From: Dama dama
Taxonomy: Eukaryota > Chordata > Mammalia > Artiodactyla > Cervidae
DNA length: 64,000 bases
Assembly (NCBI RefSeq): GCF_033118175.1
Contig: NC_083692.1
Span: forward strand, 89,136,501-89,200,500
Direction: 5' to 3'
The notes under the pieces: generated by a model
Seen by the model: the letters and a program-made list of their open reading frames with translations, nothing else
Databases searched by the model: none
What the model was told of the DNA's origin: nothing
In this document: positions 23,192 to 34,400 of the stretch, in pieces
How the letters are laid out: each line of letters opens with the position of its first letter
Numbering within the stretch: position 1 is the first letter of the stretch
Made by a program: the position numbers and the translations under genes

Positions 23192-23607
23192 AGGTGACAT
23201 GTTTTTTAAGTTTGAGGAGCATGAACACAGTGAGCATGTTACACAAGGTGGAGGGCTCTAATGGACATGTTTCGGGGTATCTGCTCCCCACCTACAACCT
23301 TTGAAGAGTAAGCACACCCTCATGAGACCGGGTTGACCAGCAGGCCACAGAGTGTGCAGCTACCATGTGACTTGCATAATTCTGAAGGTTTCTTTTTCTT
23401 TCATTTTCTAAGCTGGAGTTGTTATAGTTGTTCAGTTTTGCCCAGCTCTTTTGGGAAGTACTGATGTGGTTACAGGGTGAGAGGAAGTGATTCATGGGTA
23501 GGTTTGCTGAAGAACAAAGGAAGGGTAAATGCTGAGGTTGACAGCTATTAAAGTGGTTTTTGATATCAAGATTCAACTACTGGTATCAAGATTAGTTAGA
23601 ATCCACT
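23192..23607. other. Intergenic, nothing recognised
   Basis: Unique sequence; the near-duplicate phrases TTTTTGATATCAAGATT and CTGGTATCAAGATTAG lie next to each other at about 23559-23595. Confidence 0.4.
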
Positions 23608-23900
23608 GGGATTTCCCTGGTGGTCTAGTGGTTAAGAATTTGCCTGCTAATTCAGGGGACATGGGTTCAATCCCTGGTCCGGGAAGATCCCGCACATCAC
23701 AGAGCAACTAAGCCCATGCGCCAGAACTGCTGAAGCCTGTGTGTTTAGAGCCTGTGCTCTGCAACAAGAGAAGCCACTGCAGCAAGAAACCTATGCATTG
23801 CAACGACTAGTAACCCCTGCTAGCCATAACTAGAGAAAGCCCACACACAGCAACAAAGACCTAGCGAAATCAAAAATAAATACATTAATTTTTTAAAAAA
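23608..23900 (+). mobile_element. Long CHR-type SINE, near full length
   Basis: ATTTCCCTGGTGGTCTAGTG head; a long body with CTCTGCAACAAGAGAAGCC and AACTAGAGAAAGCCCACAC; AAATAAATAC tail. Confidence 0.88.
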
Positions 23901-24319
23901 GAATCTGGATTAAAAAAAGTTTAGTAGTTAGACATTTCAGGTTGACTCCTACTCAACCTGAAGTAGGAGTTGTACTTTTCGGTTTGTATTTGTGGTTCTA
24001 TTTTTGGTGGGCATGTGTCATTTTTCACTTCTTAACATCCATTCTTCCTACTTCTGGTGACAGCACCACAATTTTTCTTTAGGAAAAATCAGTCCCTGTG
24101 ATTCCAGTGAGATGATCTACCCCTACCTCCAGAAGTGGACTAATCAGAGCTTTCCACCCCCATGGTTACAGTGACTGGGTCAGGAAGGGGCCAGAGAGAG
24201 AGCCTTTCCCAGGACTTCTGCTGGAACACAGAAGTCATGCTTTTTCAATGGGAGATTTGAGACGTGCTAGAAAGGAGCCTGGATCTTCTGGAAGATACCA
24301 CATGGGAACAGTGTCTGTT
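23901..24319. other. Intergenic, nothing recognised
   Basis: Unique sequence. Confidence 0.4.
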
Positions 24320-24800
24320 TCAGTTACTGTTGCATAACAAACTACCCCAAATCTTAGTGGCTTAAATGATGATCAATTTTCTCATATCCTCAGAATTCTA
24401 TAGGTCAGGATCTCATTTAGGGCTTGACTGGGCAATTCAAAAAACACTGACTTGTTTTTTATGACTTGGATTGAGGCCACCCCGTGGCACTCATCTAGTA
24501 GATGAACTGGTCTGTCCTGGAGGGTCCAGGACAGCTACACTCCCATTTTTGGTGCCTTCATGGTGAGGGCTGGAAGACTGGGCTCAGCTGGGACCTCCTA
24601 CCATAACACCGACACCAGGCCTCTCCAGTTTGGTGGTCTCTGGGAAGTTAGCTGGCTTTCCCCAGAGCAGACATCCCAAGTGGAAGTTGTATGACCTTTT
24701 CTGACCTAGCCTTAAAAGTTCACCTCGTTCTTGGTTACAAGTCTGTCATAGGCCAGCTGAGATTCAAGAGGAGGGAAATTAGATCCTAGTTCTTGACGGC
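24320..24800 (+). mobile_element. MaLR-like LTR copy 1
   Basis: TTGCATAACAAACTACCCC, ATCTTAGTGGCTTAAATGA, CCCCAGAGCAGACATCCCAA fit an old mammalian LTR of the same group as 25322-25758. Confidence 0.5.
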
Positions 24801-25094
24801 AGAGGAAGGCAATCACCTTGTACATGAACATGTGCAATGGGAGCTGTTGGTGCAGCCAGCTTGGGAAAATACAGACTCTGCTACAGCCTCCTGGGGAAAA
24901 AACCATCTCAGAGAAGGCAGTTGAGACATGGACGGAGAACAATCCTGATGATGTTATTTGAGTCCCTGGATCCAATTTTCCCCAGGACTTCAGTTTTCAC
25001 AACCATCAGATCCCTTTTCTGTATAATCCAATCTGAGTTGTGCTTTGACTCTTGCAACTGAAAGCTGTTTTACTCTTAGCGTGTATGTGTACGT

Positions 25095-25312
25095 GTGTGC
25101 TGAGTTGCCTCAGTCATGTCTGATGCTTTGCAACCCCATGGACTGTAGCCTACCAGGTTCCTCTGTCCATGGGATTCTCCAGGCAGGAATACTGGAGTGG
25201 GTTGCCATACCCTCCTACAGGGGATTTTCCTGACCCAGGGATCAAACTTTTGTCTCTATGTCTCCTGCATTGGCAGGCCGGTTCTTTAGCAGTGGCACCA
25301 CCTGGGAAGCCC
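25095..25312 (-). mobile_element. Bov-tA SINE
   Basis: Antisense BovA then tRNA head (GACTGTAGCCTACCAGG, CACCTGGGAAGCCCC). GTGTAT flanks both sides. Confidence 0.9.
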
Positions 25313-25321
25313 CTGAGTGTG

Positions 25322-25758
25322 TATATCAGTAACCTATTACAGCACAACATATCACCCCAAAACTTAGTGCCTTACAACAATGATTATCATTTCTTGTGAT
25401 TCTGTGGGTGGCTAGGCCATTCTTTTGCTGGTCTTACCTGGCTCACTTATGCAACTGCTGAGGTAGAAAGTTCAAGATGTCCTTGTTCACATGTCTGGCT
25501 GTTGGCTGGGGGTCTCTGTTCTCCTTCATGTGGTCTGTCATCCTCTAGGAGGACTGATTGACTTCTTTATTTGGTGGTCTCAGGAGCGTGTTCCTAGGGA
25601 GTGAAGGTGGCAAGATCTCTTGAGTATCATTTCTGTCATTCCTTTGTTCAAAGCAAGTGACAAAGTCAGTCCAGGTCAAAAGGGTGAGTAAAGAGACTCT
25701 ACCTCATAATGGGAGAGTTGCAAAGAATTTGTGGCCATATTTAATCCACCACAGTATG
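25322..25758 (+). mobile_element. MaLR-like LTR copy 2
   Basis: ATTACAGCACAACATATCAC, AAAACTTAGTGCCTTACAAC, ending GCAAAGAATTTGTGGCCATA. Confidence 0.5.
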
Positions 25759-25894
25759 ATAGATAGCTGGATCATATTAGACATGGACATTTTTGAAATT
25801 AGTGTGTGTATGGGAAGGAGGATGTGTGTGCCAGGCAGGCAGAGCCAGAGTATTCTAGCATGTTCTCACTGAGGAGCACACGGCTGGAGTGTAT

Positions 25895-26035
25895 TTCACC
25901 TTTCTGAGTCTCAGTTTTCCCTCTGTAAAATGGGTGTCATCATTCCTGTCTCACAGATCAGCTGTGAGGCTGAAGATGGGATGATGATCACGAATGTGCC
26001 TTGTAAATTACAGCGTGCTGAACATTATCATCTGA
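25895..26035 (-). mobile_element. MIR SINE
   Basis: GAGTCTCAGTTTTCCCTCTG, TAAAATGGGTGTCATCATTC: antisense MIR. Confidence 0.75.
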
Positions 26036-27444
26036 GACCTGAGAAGCAATAGTCAAGGTGGGCCTGGGTGGTCAGAGAGGGAAGGAGCAGGGAGACTGAG
26101 ATGGGGCATTGAAAGGTGGGGGACATTCACATGGGTGGGGAGGAAGATGGGAAGCTGAGGAATAGAACTGTAAAGGCACAGGGTGGGAGAAATGACAGAC
26201 TGTATCTGGGACAGGGAGGAGACCAACAGGGTCAGAGAGTGAGCTCTCCCACTCCTGTAGACTCTGGGTATCTCGACTCCCATACATACTGGGTCAGCAG
26301 CCCCTGAGGGTCGTTCAGTGCTGCAGTGAAGTCCTCCAGTCTCCAGGGATCAGCAGTGGCGCATCCCTACCCAGGCCTGCAACGCCTCCTCAGGCCACAA
26401 GGGGGCGATGATGGGCGCATACGCGAGGTGGTCAGAGTCGGAGACAGATCCCTTCCTCTGGAGCCACCAGCATGATGTCAGACCCCTCCCAGTATTCCCA
26501 AGCTTCTCTCCCCTCGGCAGGGTGGAGACCCCTGGCCATAGGCTTGGGTCACAGATGGCCTGGCTAAACTGGATTCCAAGCCCCTCGATCCCCTGGACAA
26601 GGGTGGGGGTGATTGATGGGTTTCCCGTGTGTTCCAGGCGAGGGCTTGGAGCTGCAGCGGACTGGCCTGGCCTGAAGGAGCCCCAGGTGGCCACTCATGG
26701 TTGGCGCTGACCCAGCGAGGCCAGGCCCTGGACAGTCTGGATCTGTGGCCGCCTCCCAAGCCCTCACTATCCTGAGGTCCTGGCCAAGGAGAGGAGCAGC
26801 CTCTCCCTCAAAGGCATCCTGGGAGCAGGGGGTGGGGGTGGGCGCAGATTCCACCAGTCTAGCCCTGTGCGGTTAGCTGCTCAGTCCCTCTTGGGGACAG
26901 AAGAGGATTCTTCAACGGGAGAGGTGGGAGGAGATGAGCTAGAAGGACGCCAATGGCGGTGTTGTTAGCAGAGCCCGGGGATTCTAGCTCAGCCCTGTGC
27001 CAACCATGACAAGACCCTCTGGCCATTTACCCTACCACCCTACCCTGGGGGCAGGGTAAATGGGGCCTGAGATGTGAGTTCCTGACCAAGCAAGGGCACC
27101 TAGGCAGGGATCATGGCCTAAAGGGCTACGCTTTGCCAAGTCCTAGGCTTCCTGCCTCCTGCTACAGAAGGAGAAGAGAGGCTGGGGAGACCTTTTTCAC
27201 GTACTCTGCGGTTCCATAGAGTAGCAGCCCCGGAAAGAAGTTGATTATCCTGACTTTGACCTCTTGTCCTCTGGTTTACCTCCACCACACCTTCCTCTCC
27301 TGTCTGCCTTGCTCTCCTTATCCAGTATTGGTGGTCAAGTGACTTCTCTGGCTTCTGGCCTAACCTCTGGTGAGAGTCTTTGGGGCTGTCATTTCTTCTG
27401 TCCCCTCCTTTCTGTTGTATTCAGTGTCAGCATCTTCTCAAACC
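26036..27444. other. Upstream unique region of CILP
   Basis: A long interval without young repeats, starting about 3.6 kb upstream of the CILP promoter. It holds the CTCF-like motif at 26392 and an 11-bp perfect inverted repeat (27023-27033 with 27053-27063). It is a candidate regulatory region; no coding exon was recognised. Confidence 0.45.
26392..26410 (+). promoter_or_regulatory. CTCF-like motif, forward
   Basis: The core GGCCACAAGGGGGCG matches the CTCF consensus (CCASNAGRKGGCR) closely; only edge positions and one variable base differ. It lies about 3.3 kb upstream of the CILP promoter outside any recognised SINE. Occupancy is not known. Confidence 0.6.
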
Positions 27445-27590
27445 TTGAAAGAGCTGGTGGGGGCCTCAGAGCTCTCAGTCTGAACTCCTGCTGCGTAGGA
27501 GGTCCAAGGTCATGTGGGTCGTTACTTGTCCAAGATCACACGTCAGAATTAGCAATAGAACCAGTACTATACTTTTGGCCTCTGATCAGG
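27445..27590 (+). mobile_element. MIR-like fragment
   Basis: GGTCCAAGGTCATGTGGGTC and TCCAAGATCACACGTCAG. Confidence 0.4.
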
Positions 27591-27984
27591 CTATTGGGGC
27601 TCAGCTTTTGTCCACGGACCAGCAGAGTTCCTAGGGTCTTCACTCGGTTCACACTTTGCCTTCACTTAGTTCAGACTAAAGCTGCTTAATGGATTGGCTC
27701 TGACTATAATTGAACCAGACTTGGTCTAGCTACAGAATCTCTGTGCCAAAATCTGGGGGCCAGGAGGCTCCAGGAGAAAAAGCAAACCAGGTCTGTGCCT
27801 TGGATCTGCTTAGGGGCTGTCTTTACTCAATATCCTTCCTCCACCCATCCGCTTCTACCCCAACAGCTCCTGTCCAGGATGATGCTCAGGGAAGCAGAGC
27901 TCCTAAACCCTTGCTTACACCCGCACCCACACCCACACACATTCACACGGGGAGAAAGACATATATATATATGAGTGAATGAGT

Positions 27985-28182
27985 GTTAGTCACTCAGTCA
28001 TGTCCAACTCTTTGCAGCCCCATGGAGTCCGCAAGGCTCCTCTGTCCATGGAATTCTCCAGGCAAGAATACTGGAGTGGCTGGCCATTCCCTCCTCCAGG
28101 GGAACTTCCTGACCCAGGGATCGAAACCCAGGTCTCCTCTACTGCAGGCAGATTCTGTACCATCTGAGCCACCAGGGAAGCC
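27985..28182 (-). mobile_element. Bov-tA SINE in a TA/CA microsatellite
   Basis: Antisense Bov-tA inserted in a CATATATATA tract, copies of which flank it. Confidence 0.9.
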
Positions 28183-28604
28183 CATATATATATACACATA
28201 GGCACATATTATGGCATACACACAGGCACGTACTATAGAGAAAGGCACAAACACACACAAGCATGCACGCACAGCTGAATGAGTGTGCCCTACAGCACTG
28301 TGGGATCATTTCCATACAGGGCTTTTTCCTCTGAAATCATGATGTCTTCTCCCTATGTCCTCCCAGTACTGAGTCTAGAGCCTGCTCCAAACAGGTGCTC
28401 GTTGATAGTGGGTGGAGAGAGGGAGCTGACGCTGGTGTGGAGGGCCATATGAGCCAGGCCTCCATCTCCAGGCCCCGCATAAGGCAGAAAGCCCAGCCTA
28501 GGCCCGTTGAGCCTGGGATGTAAGGCAAACCTTGGCAACTCCTGCGGTCTCCCTGGTTCACCCTCTCCCCATCTTGTGCCTTCACCCAGGACTCTCTCCT
28601 TGGG

Positions 28605-28785
28605 TGGTCCATAAACCAGCCCATCAAAATCACCTGGGAGCTTGTCAGAAATGCAAAGTCTCCAAAGGAAAAAAAAAAAAAGCAAAGTCTCAGGCCTCAC
28701 TTCAGATCTACTGAACCAGAAAGCCTGGGTGTGGGGTCCAGCATCTGTGCTTTCACAAGCTCTGCAGGGGTTTCTGATGCATGCT
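28605..28785 (+). mobile_element. MER5-type DNA transposon remnant
   Basis: CAAAATCACCTGGGAGCTTG, TCAGATCTACTGAACCAG, GGTCCAGCATCTGTGCTTTC. It holds a small A-rich insertion at 28663-28681. Confidence 0.75.
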
Positions 28786-29648
28786 ACAATTATAGAACTG
28801 CTGCCTGTGAGGAGAGGCAAGCTCATGTCACGGGGGGAGGCAGCTAAAGTCTGGAAACACGAGCAGCTGCTTATGCCACCTGTGTGTAAGGTGGCTGCTC
28901 ATTGCTGGTGGGTGCCCGTACCCAAAGTACTCTCACTGAACACACACACTCTCTCTCACACACACACACTCGCACATATATGAGCATCTGGCATGATCTC
29001 AGAGAATCCATATGCAGGGATTCCTCTCAGATCCATTGGGTATAGGCAGGCACCCAAATGAAGGCAGGAAGGGGTAAAAGAACTGTTGTTCTCCTCCTGG
29101 CCCCACAATCCCTCTGCCCCTTGTCCCTTCGGAGGGTCCCTGAGTGCTCCCTCAGAGCCACAGAGGCCGAGTAGTTGCCCAGTCAGACAAGGCAGCCCGG
29201 GTTGAGAGGCCAGGTGATCCGTGTGCCTAAGAGAACTCGGGGTATGTGCTAAGGGCAGCAAAGTTCTTTCTCTGCATAGGTGGGCCGGGGCCAGGGAATG
29301 TTGGGGATCAGCAGGCAAAGCTTAGGCAAGAGCATACCACCCCGAGCCATGAAGCGCCACCCACACGTAGAATTCCCCAGAATTGGCCCCTCCCCAGGGC
29401 TGCTGCCCGAGCCCCTGCCTCCCCACCCATCCCTCTGCTCTGGTGTATGGAGCCCCCGGGCAGCTGCCCAGCTGGCCCATCCCCAGGCCCTGCGGCATCT
29501 CCCCCTGAGGGTCTGGAAGTGAAATCGGGCCTCTGGAAGCCGCTGGGGATGTGGGGAGGGGAGGAGAAGGCTGAGCTTCCTCAGGCTCAGATCTGGTTTC
29601 GCGGCTGCTTCCCGTGGCGCACTGCCACAGGCTGAGCCTCCAGCTGTG
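28786..29648. promoter_or_regulatory. CILP: CILP proximal upstream region
   Basis: Apart from CA/CT simple repeats at about 28937-28976, this is unique sequence leading to the TATA box; the last 350 bases are GC-rich. It probably holds the proximal promoter, but I assign no specific cartilage factor sites. Confidence 0.45.
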
Positions 29649-29649
29649 C

Positions 29650-29657
29650 TATATAAG
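29650..29657 (+). promoter_or_regulatory. CILP: TATA box of CILP
   Basis: TATATAAG lies about 30 bases before the expected transcription start (near 29680). The first plausible 5' splice site, ACACG/GTGAGC, follows at 29727/29728. A CAGCTG E-box sits just upstream at 29641. A TATA promoter fits a tissue-restricted matrix gene better than a CpG-island promoter. The start site is inferred from TATA spacing. Confidence 0.72.
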
Positions 29658-29679
29658 GCCCGGTGGCTGGCCTGCTGGA

Positions 29680-29727
29680 GAGAGGAAAGCGTGGAGCCCC
29701 CAGCTGAGGAGTCCTGCTCAAGACACG
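29680..29727 (+). other. CILP: CILP exon 1, non-coding
   Basis: This short 5' UTR exon is defined by the TATA box upstream and a consensus donor (GTGAGC) at 29728. It contains no ATG. The 5' end is approximate. Confidence 0.6.
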
Positions 29728-31102
29728 GTGAGCCCCACTCCTGTTCTCCTTAGCCCGCCCCTGCACCCCTCAGCCTGGCTCAGCTGCCCCTGGGCACCCC
29801 TGGCCAGCTGCCTCACTTCCCGCAGACAAGACTCGCCTTTCTTCCTTGGAGCTGGCCCCAAGTCCTCTCCCTCCCCGACGTGAGGAGAGGGGCCCTCAGA
29901 GGGCCCCTGTCAGGGTCTCTTACCTCTGGGTACTTTCCCTTTCTCCTGCGGTCAGCCAGCCTTCTTCGTCGGAGCGCTCTGAGACCTGCGGATTGGGGAG
30001 CCTCACCAGCAGAGCTTATGCTGAGGAAACTTCCGTGGGCTGCCAGATGGGAAATGGTTTTTCCACAAGGTGCCTCAAGCCACTTTGGCTCCAGACAGTC
30101 CCAGAGCAGTCCCAGACTGAGGGCCGTGCAGGCCCTGGGGAGCGCTCAGCCCTGGGCTCAGAGCCCACAAGAGCTGGAGGCCCTGGAGACCCTGCACTCC
30201 GTTCTCAGGGCTGAGAGACAGGTAGCGGAGTTAGCGGCCTTAGAGCTGGATGGTCTGCAGCGTGGGCTTGGTCTGTTCTTCTTCTGGGACAACTAAGTGC
30301 TTTTGAATCTTTTTTTCCAGAAAGGAGGACTCTCCCTTTTCTCACCACACCCTGGACTTTGGAGGTTGAAGTGAATCCCTCTTGAATTTCCAGGCACTGG
30401 TCAGAATCTGGGTTGGCCAGAGGTCTGGGGAGAGAGAAAATTGAGCGGGAGCCTGGGTCCTGGCCCTATTACCAGGCCTCTTGGAGAACAAGGGGAGCTC
30501 CTCTTCCTGTCCCTGCAGCCCCTAACCCCCACTCAGCAGTTACTGGGGGGCCCTGGCCTCTCCCGTGGGTCCCCTCTGCTCTCCTCCAGCAGGCTCCTGG
30601 CTGTGTGACTCCTAGGCAGGCCAGAAATGTGTTCCATCTGCAGCCTGTGAGCATCTGGGAATGTGTTCATGGAGCTGGTGTGTCTGAATCATCTGCACCC
30701 TCCAGCTTGCCGGTCCTGTGAGAGGCTGCTGTGGTGGGGCTGGGGCTGCCCAGCCTTCATATGTAGCCCTGTCATGCAGGAACGTGAGTCCCACCAAGGG
30801 CAGCAAAACAGGTCCCCAAGCCTGGGTCTTGAAAGTGAGTCACCCAGAGGATGCTGGGGGTGAGCCCAGGCACCCACTTACTGGCAAGGAAACATCTCAC
30901 CCCGACTGTCCCTTATGTCCCATCTCGAGGTGGGGTCCTAGCACCTGGACTTGGGGTTTGAATCCAGGTCTGCCTCATGTGAATGAGATTCTGACTCTCT
31001 GCCTCTTCCAATCTGCCCAGATTTGCAATGTGGGCAGGTATCATCCTCACAAGACTTCATTCTGTCCACCTTTCACCTTTGATAGGTCAAGAAATAGTTC
31101 TG

Positions 31103-31250
31103 GGGACTTCCCTGGTAGTCCAGTGGTGAAGATTCCATACTTCCAATGCAGGAGGTGCAGGTTCAATCCCTGGTTGGGTTACTAAGACCCCACATGTGGC
31201 AAGGTGCAGCCAAAAAAATAAATGAATAAAAAAGTTTTTAAAAGAAAGAA
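31103..31250 (+). mobile_element. CHR-type SINE in CILP intron 1
   Basis: A full element with a perfect 14-bp target duplication AAGAAATAGTTCTG at 31089-31102 and 31251-31264. Its end lies only about 70 bases from the exon 2 acceptor. Confidence 0.93.
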
Positions 31251-31323
31251 AAGAAATAGTTCTGCTCAAAACCTCGGAGTCAACTCAGAGATATGGAACC
31301 TGACGAGCTTTGTTTCCTTGCAG

Positions 31324-31490
31324 GTCACTGATCTGAGAAACTTCTCAGGGATTGCATTCCAGGGACTCCAACTCTGTGAAGGAATCCTCACTCAGCTCCT
31401 GCCACGTTCCCCACAGAACCGGGGGAAAGATGGCGGGGACCAAGGCCTGCATGTTCTTTCTCCTAGTTTTGGAGATCACCTCAGCGTTGG
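31324..31490 (+). CDS. CILP: CILP exon 2: 5' UTR, start codon and signal peptide
   Basis: The acceptor is CCTTGCAG at 31323; ATG is at 31430 and the donor is at 31491. The 61 coding bases encode a hydrophobic leader (MAGTKACMFFLLVLEITSAL) ending in a split Gly codon (phase 1). A second possible acceptor (CCCCACAG, ending 31416) would shorten only the UTR. Confidence 0.9.
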
Positions 31491-34400
31491 GTACAGGCTA
31501 AGTATCTCCTGTCTCTCTAAGCTGCTACTTGCCATAGGGAAGTCACATTTGGTCTGGGACCCAACTCTGCACCTGCCTTAAACTATAGCCGTGGCACTAA
31601 GACCCGAGGCTGGTTTATCTATTTATTCATAGTTTATACCCTGCTTGTTTTCCTAAAGGGTTTGAGATAGGTCCCAATGTTAAAACTCACAGGACAGAAT
31701 CTTTTAAATGAGGAGAGGGATAAGCTGTCATTCAGAAGGAGGAAAAAAGATAAAGAGGGTCACCACTGCCCCCTGAGTGCTAAATTTAGCTCTGAGCTTC
31801 CTGATAGCCAAAGCAAAAGGAATCCCTGAGTTCTCACATCTGGATTTAGGGTGAAATCTGATTTTAGTTTCATGAAAATTCATTTAGACCCTGTAGCCAA
31901 ATTTCACAGAGATACTAGAACCTCTTCTGGCCTCCTTGTCCTTGGACCCCATTCTCTGGTGACTGCAAGTTTGCCAGGGAATATGTGGAGAGAATTTGCC
32001 CGGTGGGCTCCCCGAGGCATCTGAGCATCAGAGCTCACAGCACCAGGCTGCATACTCTCTCCCACCTCCCTTTCTTTCTCTGATTTCTAGCCACATACTC
32101 AGGTAAAGCAAAAAATGCTCAGAATTCTCCTTAGAGCTATGAGCACTGCAGGCTTTGTGACTGCAGATGCAGGAACAAGGGCTGTCTGAGCATCTTGCCA
32201 AACCCTCTATGTGCCCACCTCCTGCCTTGCTCTTTCTACCCTGACAGCTGGTGGTGATGAAGATGATTGACACTCAGCAATCTGAAGGGAAATCAGATTA
32301 ATTTGATTAAAAGAGCTACCATCACCCCCAGTTAAGCAGCAAAGAGAATACTAATTTGACTCTCTCATGAGAGTGAATTGCCTTTTGAAGCTTTTGCAGG
32401 CCTCTGCTGTCCTCTCACCTTTCTGTTTTGGAGCCTCCAACTCAGCCTCAGGTGGGTTGGGCCTGGAGGCTCACTGCCTGTGGCTCAGAGGTCCCCATAC
32501 CCTTCCTCAGGGAGAGTTTGCCAGCTGCGGTCAGAAAACTAAAGGACTGGGACTTCCCTGGTGGCCAGTGGTTACGACTTCATACTTCCTGTGCAGAGGC
32601 GCTGACTCAGTCCCTGACTGGGGAACTAAGCTCCCACAGGCTGCGTGGTGTGGCAAAAAAAAAAAAAAAAATTAAAGGTCCACTCCTCCAGCCAGATTCT
32701 ATGAGGGTGAGGGTGGATTCCCAAAGTCAAACTTTGCCAGGAGAAGGGAAACGGACATCTGTTGTCTAGGTCTTGAGCTAAATGGAGTTGCTAATACTTT
32801 ATTCAGCAAACATTCTGTGCTAGGCATTATTCTAAGTGGATTTTATGAAGAAGCGTAATTAATCCCTATAATCATCTGAGATGGGGACTATTATTACCCT
32901 TACTTTATGATGAGAGGTCAGATGAGTTAAGTACCTGGCCCAAGGTCACACAGTCAGGAAGTGGCAGTGTCTGGGGCTCACAGTCTCAATCGCCAGGTAC
33001 TTCAGAGACTTTGTGTTTCCTTATGGAATCCTCATGCCAACTGGACCACCACATGTGCGGTGGAAACTAATATCTCTGTTTTACAAGATGAGGAAAGTAA
33101 GGTTCCATTCTGCCAAGAAGGATGGGCTCAGATCCTACAGGAGGAGCCCTGGCTGCCTTGCAGCATCCCCTGGTCCATTTTCTAGAACAAACGCGAAAAG
33201 AGAACCACACTGGTTGAGCATGCACTGCATGCCAGGTCCCTTTAGCTTCACCATCACCTTGAAAAGGCATCATGACCCTGTGATGCAGTGATTGTTGGCA
33301 CAGCTCTATTTAAAAAAAATAATAATTTATTTTAATTGGAGGCTAATTACTTTACAATATTGTGGTGCTTTTTGCCATACATTGACATGAATCAGCCATG
33401 GATGTACATGTGTCCCCCCATTGTGAACCCCCCTCCCTCTTCCTTCCCCACCCCACCCCACCCCATCCCTCTGGGTTGTCACTGGCTTTGAGTGCCCTGC
33501 TTCATTCATCGAACTTGCACTGGTCATTTATTTTACATATGATAATATACATGTTTCAATGCTATTCTCTCAAATCATCCCACCCTTGCCTTCTCTCACA
33601 CAGCCCCAAAGTCTGCTCTTTACATCTGTGTCTCTTTTGCTGTCTTGCATAGATGGTCGGTCATTGCTGTCTTCTAAATTCCATATATATATGTGTTCAT
33701 ACACTGTATTGGTGTTTCTCTTTCTGACTTACTTCACTCTCTATAATAGTTTCCAGTTTCATCCATCTCATTAGAACTGACTCAAATGTGTTCTTTTTTG
33801 TAGCTGAGTAACATTCCACTGTGTATATGTACCACAACTTCCTTATCCATTCGCCTGCTGATGGACATCTAGGTTGCTTCCATGTCCTAGCTATTGTAAA
33901 CAGGGTAAAACTCTATTTTATGAGGAAACAAATTTAAAAGAATAAAGCTTTTGAGGTCATATAGCCAGTCAATGGCAGAGTGAGACTCTGAACCCACGCC
34001 CAGCACTCACGTTCCATCCCCCACATCACACTGCTTCCCTACATCCTGAGAGGCTAGTAGCAGGGCCCTGCTGGACCCCTGTAACTTTCTTGACTTCTCA
34101 CTTCTCCTCCTGGCCCTCAGGGAGGCAGATGATGCTCACTCAGTCAGTAAGAAGAGTCCAGCCTGGGAAGAGGACCTCAGGTGTCTTTGCCAAGCCTGCT
34201 AACCTCCTGGACAGTGAGTTGTGGCTGGAGCAGGGAGCATGGGGGTGAGGGGGTTGCTCTTAACTGAGCTTGTTAAGAGAATCTCTGCAGTCGGGGGGGT
34301 GGGGGGCGGGCAATGTCAGGGTTCCATAGACAAAATGCTTTGCTCAGTTGTGTCCAACTCTTTGCAATCCTTTGGACTGTAGCCTGCCAGGCTCCTTTGT

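Noticed and set aside
31103..31180. tRNA-Glu-like heads with a B-box (GGTTCAATCCC type) in the SINEs
   Set aside because: These are SINE promoters; acceptor stems and anticodon arms are degenerate and followed by SINE bodies, so no tRNA gene was called.
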